Below, piece after piece: positions 35,618-45,400 of a stretch of 64,000 nucleotides of DNA. This stretch comes from Nostoc sp. FACHB-973 (lineage in GTDB: Bacteria > Cyanobacteriota > Cyanobacteriia > Cyanobacteriales > Nostocaceae): the NCBI RefSeq assembly GCF_014698115.1, contig NZ_JACJSJ010000010.1, positions 1 to 64,000 of the forward strand, read 5' to 3'. The notes below the pieces were generated by a model, which had not been told where the DNA came from, ran no database searches, and saw only the letters and a program-made list of their open reading frames with translations. The translations under genes were made by a program, and so were the position numbers. Positions within the stretch are counted from its first letter, which is position 1, and each line of letters opens with the position of its first letter.

Positions 35618-35866
35618 TTACTCCCTGGTAAACCAAATAACTACTAGTGCCAGAATTAAACCAACTAATTCACCTATGCCTACACCCACCAAAATTGGCT
35701 GGATGCTGTAAATCTCCTGTTTATCCTGCGTTGGGGGAATCGCTACCCATGTCCCAACCACAGTACCAGCTACTACCGAAAGTAAATTTATACCAACTGC
35801 TTGGGTAGATGTTTTTCTCAAATTAAGTAAACTTTCATCCCGTATTCGATAGCAGATGGGTAGCAT
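35618..35866 (-). CDS. Small membrane protein, 82 aa
   Basis: Two hydrophobic segments: VGINLLSVVAGTVVGTWVAI and LVGVGIGELVGLILALVVIW, with a polar loop between them. It is paired with the similar 72-aa membrane protein just downstream. Such pairs occur in transfer-apparatus operons. The family is unknown. Confidence 0.5.
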   Translation of the reverse strand: MLPICYRIRDESLLNLRKTSTQAVGINLLSVVAGTVVGTWVAIPPTQDKQEIYSIQPILVGVGIGELVGLILALVVIWFTRE

Positions 35867-35874
35867 CTGGCTAA

Positions 35875-36504
35875 CTATTTCTTCGGAGATTGCCCGGTTT
35901 TCGGCTGCGAGGACTTCAACTGTCTGGGCTGTGGTGTCGATGTACCGACCAACAGAGGATGAATCTCTTCCCCCCAGTTCACTTTGCCGAAAAAATCGTT
36001 ATCGATGCGCGAATTGATTCGCTCTTGCGCCTGGTCGTAACCAGCCGCAACGGAAGTATTACCTTCAGCCAGCGAACTACTGCCATGAAAAACAAATTCT
36101 TCTAGAGCAAGTGTGGAAGATTCAAGCACCACTTTATGGCGTAATTCTCCTAACTGAATTCCTCTGTCTGCATCCCGGTACAGTATTCCTACAAAACTAT
36201 CGGGGGAAGCTTGTTCTGGATCTACGCCAAATCGTTGTTTAATATACTCGCGCTTGTCGAACTTATGTTCGCCTACTTCTGATTTGCGATCGCGCATTGC
36301 AATCAAGTGCTGGGCAGCTTCTTCCAGGGACATACCTTCACGAGAAGCTATCTCTTTAAGTTGAACTAATTGCTGTTCGATTGTTTCGTCAAGCGTATCA
36401 TTTGGCTGTAAAGCTAAATCTAACAACCGACAGCAGGTACGTACTACATCAGGCGACACCTGCAAAGTCTCTGCCACTTTGTTGATATGCTTCATTGCGC
36501 TCAA
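35875..36504 (-). CDS. Hypothetical soluble protein, possible regulator, 209 aa
   Basis: The N-terminus HINKVAETLQVSPDVVRTCC resembles a helix-turn-helix segment. Helices follow (DETIEQQLVQLKEIASREGM, then LEEAAQHLIAMRD), then a region with GILYRDADRGIQLGELRHKV and a basic C-terminus. It overlaps the end of the upstream HTH gene by about 50 bp and uses ATG 36504 or 36495. It is likely a regulatory or assembly factor of the cluster. No named family is recognised. Confidence 0.5.
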   Translation of the reverse strand: MSAMKHINKVAETLQVSPDVVRTCCRLLDLALQPNDTLDETIEQQLVQLKEIASREGMSLEEAAQHLIAMRDRKSEVGEHKFDKREYIKQRFGVDPEQASPDSFVGILYRDADRGIQLGELRHKVVLESSTLALEEFVFHGSSSLAEGNTSVAAGYDQAQERINSRIDNDFFGKVNWGEEIHPLLVGTSTPQPRQLKSSQPKTGQSPKK

Positions 36505-36862
36505 TTCTCCTAATTACTGATTGCACAATTGGGTTGTTTTTTTCTTCATCAGATATATGCTTGGTCAAAAAGTTATAAAGGGTTAAGCCATTAACTTTTT
36601 GTAAATAAGCATCTAAGCCACCAGCAGGAATTACTTGCTGTAAATATTCCTTATACGTCAACCGCCGAATTTTTGTAGCAACGTAGAAAACATCAGCAAT
36701 CTCAACTGTTGCTGCATCAAAATATCCTCCCCGCTTTCGCGGTTTTACTATACCGGCATAGGGATACCACTTTTGTAAAGCAGAGATTGAAATCCCGTAT
36801 CTTTCGGCAAGTGTTTTTTGGGTGTAGATAACGTTTTCACATATCATCAAACTCAATTCCAA
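36449..36862 (-). CDS. HTH (MerR-like) regulator, 137 aa
   Basis: An HTH-type start is followed by a MerR-like wing: TQKTLAERYGISISALQKWY, PYAGIVKPRKRGGYFDAATV. A helical C-terminal half follows. It is the first gene of the 36.9-28.5 kb minus-strand cluster and so a good candidate for its regulator. Two 12-bp repeats about 100-130 bp upstream (36961-36994) could be its operator. No effector-binding domain is recognised. Confidence 0.6.
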   Translation of the reverse strand: MELSLMICENVIYTQKTLAERYGISISALQKWYPYAGIVKPRKRGGYFDAATVEIADVFYVATKIRRLTYKEYLQQVIPAGGLDAYLQKVNGLTLYNFLTKHISDEEKNNPIVQSVIRRIERNEAYQQSGRDFAGVA

Positions 36863-37238
36863 CTGAAAGACAACATCAATGAGAAGCGAATTAAACTAGC
36901 ACATTACTAAACTGTTTATAAATTAGAAAATAATTTACAAAATATGCCAGTTTAGTACAGCTATAGCTCAACTCAAATACATCTATAGTTCAACCTATCT
37001 CCGAATAAACTGCACAATAGCCAAGTTACATACTGCCTGTTGATAATGCAAGCACGTTTGTATATATGAGTAAAAAAATCTAGGAAATGAATGTTTAGGT
37101 AAAAAGTTCTGTTATAGAAATATATATCGTTTATTTTTGATTAATGTAGACCTTTCCATATCAGACTTTGTACCCATACGAGCATGGTTTGGAGATCGCT
37201 AGTCAAGTTTGACTGTTACCACAAAAGCTAAACAAACT
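36863..37238. other. Promoter region of the transfer-type cluster and 3' end of the defence unit
   Basis: 376 bp without a gene. It contains paired 12-bp repeats at 36961-36994 and a short dyad AGTCAA/TTGACT at 37201-37214 just after the last defence gene. No strong T-tailed terminator was found, so read-through from the defence unit into the transfer cluster is possible. Confidence 0.4.
36961..36994 (-). promoter_or_regulatory. Two 12-bp direct repeats (candidate operator)
   Basis: CTATAGCTCAAC at 36961-36972 and CTATAGTTCAAC at 36983-36994 differ at one base and are 22 bp apart, two turns of the helix. They lie about 100-130 bp upstream of the HTH gene, a position suited to autoregulation. 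Confidence 0.4.
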
Positions 37239-39395
37239 CTATTTTTGTAAAGGTATGGCTTTTATTACTGGAATAAGACAACTTGATTGTCCATAGTAAG
37301 TAAGCGTAACGCAACGTTTAGCGCGAGTAGCAGCTACATGGATTAAAGAACGCTCTGAATTAATTAGTGAATTATATGCTGCTTTATCAGCAGTATTAGA
37401 TAATGCAGACTTTAACGGTAAAATACCATCATTGATACTGGCTAACACCACATAGTCAAATTGCAAACCCTTTACTCGGTGCATTGTTGCAATGCGAACA
37501 CCTTGTTCAGACAAATTATCAGGCTGAGTACGTTTAATTTCTCGCACTTTGACATTAAGATTTTCAAGAGCAGAAGCATATTGTTTTACCAAAGAATTAG
37601 TGCGAACCACAATACAAACATTGCTTAAAGGAGTACCACTACTTTCTAGCTGCTGAAGATACGTGCTGATGAAATTCATTTCATCCTCGAAACTAGAAAA
37701 TCCTTTAACTACAGGTTGATCTCCATGAAGTAAAGAACGGTATCCTTTAAGGTCATCTTGTTCCCCGTCTAAGTCATCGAAAGTAATGCCATCCAGCACC
37801 ATTGTTGCCCACTTGCGGGTTTCATCGGTTGTACGGTAGTTAATTCTTAATTTATGGGAGCGACCGCGAATATCAATACCGCAGCGACTAAGAACAACTT
37901 TTCGACCATAAATGCGTTGGTGAGGGTCGCCAACTATAAAAATATCATTGCCGTCATTTTTCGGTGGAACTATTGCCCTAATTAGTGAGAAAACTGCATC
38001 GCTCATATCTTGAGCTTCATCTACGATTACAGCCTTGAAAGGTAAAGTTTCTCCTGGTTTATTTTGTAATAAACTACAAGCGTCACGCATTGCATCTTCA
38101 GCTTCTTTCCAACCTTTTTGTTGGAGTAATGAACGATATTCTTCAAAAACAACCCAAATAGCAGCTCGCTCGGCTCGATTGAGTCTTGTACCGCGTCCAG
38201 TTCGGGTAACTGTTAGGTATTGCTTGAGGTTTGTTATTTTATTAGCTTGAATTACCTCACGCCATTCATCCTGATAAAAAGCAAGTGTTAACGATGGAGA
38301 TTCAGGTTTGCATTCGTAAGCTTTTTCCCAAAGTTCTGCTACTTGGTCATCGTAGACAATTTTAGTAGTAACACCTTCACTTTTTAAAAATGATGTTACC
38401 CAGGCATCAATATTCTCAACTCGTATGCGACGCATGGTTTCAGGAGAGCAAATCTTACGTAAGTTAGCTTCGATATCAACTGCAAGGTTACGGGTAAAGG
38501 TTGTAAATAAAATGCGATCGCCTGAATTTGTAAATCGATTTTCTGCCAGCCATTTAGCACGGTGCATTGCAACTACTGTTTTCCCTGTTCCTGCACCACC
38601 TAATACTCGTACTGGCCCTTTCCAGTCGCGTTCAACCAAACGTCTTTGGCTGGGGTGGAGAAATACGCGCCATTTTTCTAAAGGTGCAGCTAGAATTTCT
38701 AACAATTCTGTTTCATTTTCAACAACTCGGAAGCGGCGTTTACTGTCGTCTTTTTCTAAAGCTGCATCAATATTATCTGTGTCGATAGTCTGTTCGCGGT
38801 TTTTATCTTGTGCTGTGAGAGTTTCTTCGATAGAGTATCCAGCACCCAACATTAGTAAAGCATCAGCCGCTTCTTCGGGCAACTTAGACACTAATTGATC
38901 GATATCTTCGTCAGTTACAACTGCACGAACTGCACCTAATAATTCATCGGGAATGCCAAGCCGCAATAAATATTTATCTGGTATGCTATCAAATCGACCA
39001 GGAATTTGTGGTATTCTACGGCTAGAAATTTCTGCTTCAATTGCGCTTGCTTCCTCAATATCTATAATTTGTAATGCACCTGATTCTGGGTTAATTTTAC
39101 AAACTCGGCGTTGTGCCCAGCTATAAGCATCATCATGGTTATCAACCCATAAAAGAATATAAGTATTACCCTTATCAGGTTTAAAAACAATAGCTCTATA
39201 TGACAAGTCAATGCGAACAGATTTTAGTCGAGAGTCTCTGCCGTTAATTGACTCATAATTAATACCAGAACTGGTTGGATCTTTCTTAAATTTTTCAACA
39301 AATACATTTACTTTACCTTGAATTTGCCGAGGTATCCTACTAAAAGCATCGAGAAAATCTGCGGATATTGCTAATTTTGGTTGATGGTTTAACAT
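37239..39395 (-). CDS. UvrD-type SF1 helicase with RelE/ParE-like N-terminus
   Basis: A 718-residue protein. Residues about 1-105 look like a RelE/ParE toxin fold (LAISADFLDAFSRIPRQIQG, then SYRAIVFKPDKGNTYILLWV). A helical linker follows, then a UvrD/Rep helicase core: Walker A VLGGAGTGKTVVA (266-273), DEAQD (459-463), DPHQRIYGR, motif V TMHRVKGLQFDYVVLA and motif VI ATRAKRC. RelE-UvrD fusions of this kind occur elsewhere in bacteria. It is the last gene of the SNF2-methylase-YprA unit, 35 bp after the YprA-type gene. It may unwind or process DNA after nuclease action; whether the RelE-like part cuts RNA or only binds is unknown. Confidence 0.85.
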   Translation of the reverse strand: MLNHQPKLAISADFLDAFSRIPRQIQGKVNVFVEKFKKDPTSSGINYESINGRDSRLKSVRIDLSYRAIVFKPDKGNTYILLWVDNHDDAYSWAQRRVCKINPESGALQIIDIEEASAIEAEISSRRIPQIPGRFDSIPDKYLLRLGIPDELLGAVRAVVTDEDIDQLVSKLPEEAADALLMLGAGYSIEETLTAQDKNREQTIDTDNIDAALEKDDSKRRFRVVENETELLEILAAPLEKWRVFLHPSQRRLVERDWKGPVRVLGGAGTGKTVVAMHRAKWLAENRFTNSGDRILFTTFTRNLAVDIEANLRKICSPETMRRIRVENIDAWVTSFLKSEGVTTKIVYDDQVAELWEKAYECKPESPSLTLAFYQDEWREVIQANKITNLKQYLTVTRTGRGTRLNRAERAAIWVVFEEYRSLLQQKGWKEAEDAMRDACSLLQNKPGETLPFKAVIVDEAQDMSDAVFSLIRAIVPPKNDGNDIFIVGDPHQRIYGRKVVLSRCGIDIRGRSHKLRINYRTTDETRKWATMVLDGITFDDLDGEQDDLKGYRSLLHGDQPVVKGFSSFEDEMNFISTYLQQLESSGTPLSNVCIVVRTNSLVKQYASALENLNVKVREIKRTQPDNLSEQGVRIATMHRVKGLQFDYVVLASINDGILPLKSALSNTADKAAYNSLINSERSLIHVAATRAKRCVTLTYYGQSSCLIPVIKAIPLQK

Positions 39396-39430
39396 ATAAT
39401 TACTTCCTTGGATAATCTCCTATCGCATTA

Positions 39431-42400
39431 TTAATTAATATATTGGCTATAAAAAGCTTCTGGATCAGCCATAACTTCACTAATAGTGGCTACCTGCCAT
39501 CCTGCTGCTTTAAATAGCATTAAAGTATTATCTGCTGCTATCAAAACAGCACATTTACGTTTTGTCCAAGCTAACTCAGCCTCAGCAATTACAACTTCAT
39601 TACTATCCATTAACTCATAACCAACTTCTGGTAAATCCCAGTTATGTTCTTGCATATAATGCAACAAGTCTAATGTTGTCTCATCAAAAACTAGTTCCTC
39701 TAGTTTTTGCCAAGCTGCTACATTATGTTTAACCGTCGGTTGAGATTGAGCCTGGTTTGCTTTAGGAGGTACTAATGCAGAATTTAAACCATTGTCATTA
39801 CCTTGAGCCGTCACAACATAACTATGGTCAAGAAATTGTAATATATTGAAATAACGTAGAACTCCTATCCACGATTTTTGCAATTCTTTTTCATTTTCTA
39901 TTGCTTTATCATCTAAATAAATAGTGATAAACGAGCCAGCACTATCTAGAGTTGAATGACGTTTACCATCTACTGAGATGTAAATTTCGACTAAGTTTTT
40001 ATCACCATTTATTGCCTCAGAAACTAAACCTAATATTTTTCCAGTTTCTATGGGTTTAAATGCATCTACAACTGAAGAGTTGGTTTTCTTTAATACTGCA
40101 TTAACCCAAGATAGACGAGCATCCTGCTGGCTGAAACGAGCATTATCAAATTGAGCAGTAGTTCTCATCAGAGCAAAATTTTTCCATAAATCTCTATCTG
40201 GATTAACCAGGAAATTAACCAGCCAAATAAAACTGTTTTTTTGAGCAATCAGTCGTAATTCTCCGCATTTATATTTTTCATAAAATGTACCTTCTTTAGC
40301 CTTAAATTGCTGACTAGCACCCAGTTCTAAAAGGTCAACATAAACATCATTTTGCTTGTTTGAGAACTGCGATTCTACATCAGTCCAAGTTAAAGACCAA
40401 ACGTGATACTGGTTGCTCTTAGCAATTGCCATACGTTGAAGAAAATCTTCAGCAATGCGGTGAGCATGGTATTGCCAACCATCGGTAAATATGACTATCG
40501 GTTTAATTGCTGTTGTATTTTTAGCAGGATAAAAAACAAAATCTGCTCTGCTATTAACTTCAATTCCTTCGTTTCTGCCAAGTTCTACCTGTGGTTCAAC
40601 GTTCCAATCTTGATTAGCAATTCTAATAAAATAACCAGCTTTACCATTAACTATTTCTTTACGAACGATTGTTGGTTCGTTATTATGGCGGTAGCGTCTT
40701 AGTGCTTCAATAAAACGTAATTCAAGAATACTATCAAATAAAGCATTAAGCTTAACTTGAGAAAGTCCTCCTTGAGTTTCAGTTAATTGCAGACGACGGT
40801 TAACAATCATATTAAGTAAATCAATCGCTGTCTTGCGGCTGGTTTGATCTCGGTCAAAACTATTACGATAACCGTACAAGCAGTTATAACAGCCATCATT
40901 GCAATCGCAAGCACGTAAAATAACTAATGCTTGTTCAAACACAGAGAAAAAGTTATTTGGATCTCGTAGTAATTCGCGTAGATATCCCGTTCCACCGGGA
41001 ATAGTGTCGTATAAAAATAGAAAAGGTTTGCGTAGCAAGCTAGGTGTATTTTCTTGCGGTTCGTGACTAATAAGGGTTCTGAGGTGGTCTACTTTACCCT
41101 TAAAGTATTGTTTTAACCCTAGTTGCAAGGCTGCAATAAATGAATGTAATTTTTTATCAGAAGTTAAAGTATCTACAGGTAGCAATATCCTGATTGCTTC
41201 CGATTCAAATTGTCTAAACAAGTACAAGATATCAGTAAAATCATTTTCATTGCTATTTTCACGTCTAGAACAAGTCAAGGCGTGTTCTGGTTTTTCTGGA
41301 TCAGTTTGAACTTTACCGCAATGGCGACAAATTTGAAAACCAGGACGGGGACGGTTAATTCCAGCAACTTCAAAATTTTCAGATTGGGAATTACCCTCTC
41401 CAAAATTGACTTCTCGAAAGGTGACTCGTGAAATAAATTCAAAACCAAAGGGAAATTCATCATCTTTAATTACAAAAGTCTTTTCCCGTGCTTCTGGTTC
41501 AAAATCTACCAGCATTTGTTGAGTGAAAAAGGCTGGTTGGCGCTCATCTTTGTCATCACCAATACGGCTTTCTCTGGCGTTGGTAGTTGCTATAACTTGG
41601 CGTAAGCGAATCATTTTGCGCTTACGTCCTGCATCTGACCACATTCTGTCCCCACAGCGTGGACAAGCAGGTTCTTTAGCTGCATCTAAAATAGTTAGAG
41701 CAGCATAGGAACAGTTTCTACACAAGCGCCACTCTTCAATTTGGGAAATATTTAAGTCGATTTGGTCAATTTTGACGCGGTTTCCCTCGGCATAAAATAC
41801 ACCAGAAGGAGCAAGTTCCCGCAAGGCGATCGCACCAGGACGTTCGTACTCAAAGGTAAAGGTTTCGTATTTGCCAGATGCACCATCTCCTTTGATATTC
41901 TTTTGTCGCCAAATAATTGACTTGAGCATTACACCTGGTTCGGGGAAAGCATAATTAGGTAGCAACCCTTCATCAGTAAAGAAGTTAAGGGTATTTTTAT
42001 CGCTGATATTTTTCACTAACTCCATCAACCCCCCTCGTTCGCGGTGGAGTTCCGCTAGTTCTTCTTCGTGATTTTGACTCTTAGCAGCTTTTTCCTTATC
42101 TTTAATACGTCGCCGTAAGGTATCACTTTGGTTTTTTAAGCGTCGGCGTTCTTCCACTACTTCCTGCAAGCGGTTGACAATACGCCAACGCAATCCCCCT
42201 TCATCGTTTTCGCCTTTCTCAATAAATATTCTTAATTGTTCGGCGCTGCGGCTGGATATTTGATTTTGGAAGAGTTCGAGAAAATCTTGCAGTAGTTCTA
42301 ACTGTTGATTTTCAATAAAATTTAGCCATGTATAAGGAAAGCGAGTTAAATCACGTTGCTGGACGCTATCTAAAACAGTGCCAAATCGTTCGGGTAGTTG

Positions 42401-45400
42401 GTCTGGGGTGATACCTTGGGATACCCAACGGTCGAGACAGTAAGCAGTGAGTTGGCGTTGTAAAATCGCTGAAGCATCGAGGTACGAACCGGGAGTATCT
42501 ACCCCACCTGCAATCATTAACATGGGGTCAGCCCAGAAATATAAATCGTGGGGAGTACCGTTAGCGATCGCGGCGATAAAAGCATTCCCATCTCGACGAC
42601 CTGCACGACCAATACGCTGTTGGTAATTTGCTTGGGCTGGAGGAACGGAACACAATAAAACAGAAGAAAGCGTACCAATATCAATCCCCATTTCCAGCGT
42701 TGAAGTAGCAGACAGAAGATTGGGGTCGTAACGGTGGCGACCTGTGATAAAGCGATTTTCTAATTCTTCGCGGACATCCCTTTCTAATAATCCGGTGTGT
42801 TCTCTGGCAAATATCCGCCACACTCGACCTTTAGAATATAAGTGGCGGTAAAAATCGCGGGTTTTTCGTTCCGATGGTTGATATTTACCCGTACACTTCG
42901 GACGCATACAAGGTGTATCTGTCCATAACGTCAATTCTTGTGGAGAAGCGGTAATGCTGTGTCCGCATTTATCGCATTCAAGGTGATGTGCTGTAATATC
43001 CAAATACAATGCTGTTTGTTCGATACCCCAGACTTTTGCGCCGTTACGTGTTTCCCTGACTCCAAAAATCTCATGAGCCACCAGTTGATTTAAAACTAGG
43101 TTGTAAAGGTTTTCTACCTGGGCGACAATCAGTGGAGTGTAGCTAGAAAACAATTTAAAAGCCCAATTTTCACACCAAGTTACTTTTCCTGATGGTCGAA
43201 CTAAGGCTTCAAAACGAGGAAAATTACCATTTTGGACAAAGTAAACGGGTGCAAGTGAGGATGGGCCAAATCCAGGCATAAATAAGGGTTGCTGCAACCG
43301 GAAGGTTTGACCACCACTTTCAATATAATTTTCTGTTACTGAATGCAAAATACCACCCTGTAGCCGCAGATGGTAAATTAACCCCAACAGAAAACGGTGC
43401 AGGGTTTGCTGATCGAGATTTTCTAGTCCACCAATTTCGTTGCGAATTCGTTCGAGTAAGTTTAAGCAGGCAGAGGTGAGTAAATTACTATCAAGGTAAA
43501 CTGCACAGGTGTCAGTGCGTTCTAATGAAGCACCCAAATTTGTCCGCAAGCCAATTTCTGCAACTACTTCCCAATCAAGTCGTTTATTAATCAGGTCAAC
43601 AAGGCTGGGTTTTGCTGTTCCTGCTTGTTGTAATTCTTCCCATTCCCGCAGCCATTCCAAATCTGAAGGCATAAAGGTGGCAATATAATCGCCATCGCCA
43701 CCAATTTCATTACGCCAATATTGAGAAAAGTCAGCCCGAATATCCGCTAAATTCCATCCTTTGGCTTTATTATCAAGATGCTGGCGTAAAGCACTTCTTA
43801 AGGTTGTGCGGAAGGTACGAGTTTCAAAAAAGCCTGCACGGTGCGCTGCATCTTGTACGGAGTCAGAAAAAGTAATTAGTTTGCGATCGTCATTGTAAGC
43901 TGATGAGAATAATGTACCAATTGCGGCACTAGCTAAACTCGCAGCGCGAGAACCAAGAATTGCTAAACCATCTTTACTACCGCAGAAGGGGCAATCATGG
44001 TTAGAAATACGCCGGGGATTGCCATTTTTAGTTTTTATCGTGCGAACGATCGCATCTTGGTCTGGTTCAATAACTGAAATAAATTCTTCGCTGGCGCACT
44101 TAGAACAACGATGAGCATCTGTGCGGTTAAGGGTTAGACATTCTTTGCAAAGCTTCCAAGATAACCAACCTCTATCATTATCTGGATTGCGATGGGGGAA
44201 AATGTAGGTAATTAATGGGTCGTTTGCGAAGTACGCTTTATAAAAGTCCCGTAGGTCACAAGCTATTTTATGGTTTGTTACTTGTTGCCTTAATCCTCCC
44301 CATCCCGTACTACCGCAGTCTCGACAGTGTATCACTGGCAGAACACGCTCTTTTTCTTCTGATGCTTGGTCATCAGCAAATACTAATTCGGGTTGCTTCT
44401 CTACAGTTCCCACCATGCGGCGCAGTTCTCGCAGCCAGAATTGCAGACGAATATTCACCCAAGGGACAAGTGCAGTGTGCAATTGGCGGCGGGCGATCGC
44501 ACACAAGGCAATTAAACTATCAAATAAAGCAGCTTGATAAATTGGGTCATCGCTATCTGGTAAGCGCATTTTCCGGCTGAGTTTTTGCCAAAGTTCAGGT
44601 AGGGCGATCGCTCCTTGGTCTAAAACTTTGAGTAAGTTGTGGACTATGGGCAGAGATTTCAAGCGATCGCCTAATTCAACTCGCCACTCATTATTATTAA
44701 ATTCTTCGGTAATTGCTGCTTCAAACCATAGCTGATGTTGAGCGCAGATATATTCCTCGATAGTTTGGTAGTTGGCAGCTTTGAGAATTTCTAATTTATC
44801 GGGTTCGGGAATGGGGAGAGGATTAATGTAAGCATCAAAGAGAAATTCTCCACAAGTTAGCCTATCTTCTTCAACTAGAGCATTTTGGTCGAAGGGTTCG
44901 TCAAAAACAGTAGTTGCATAATTCAACATATCCCCTTTATTACCACTACCACCCAAGGTAGCAGAAGTCCCGACACAAGCTAAATGACGTTCGGGAGTTT
45001 GCAATCTAGCTTTGAGACGGCGGATTAAACAAGCCAAATCTGTTCCTTGTGCGCCATCAAAGGTGTGAATTTCATCAACTACCAAATAACGCAGAGTTTC
45101 TGGTACATTTCCTGCCCATAATGGTTGGTCGCCAGGACGGATCAGCAGGTAGTCGAGCATTTTGTAGTTAGTCAACAAAATGTCTGGGGGGCATTGGCGC
45201 AGAATATTTTTGTCAGTGATGATATGGTCTTCACCCATCATTGCTTTTGGATCTCGTTCCGACTCGCCCACAAATAACCCAGCAGTTACCTTACCTTTTA
45301 ATTTTGAGTTGTGCCAGATGAGACTTGCTAACCGCTTTGCTTGGTCGGTAGCAAGGGCGTTCATGGGGTAAATTAGCAGTGCTTTAATACCCGGTTCGCC

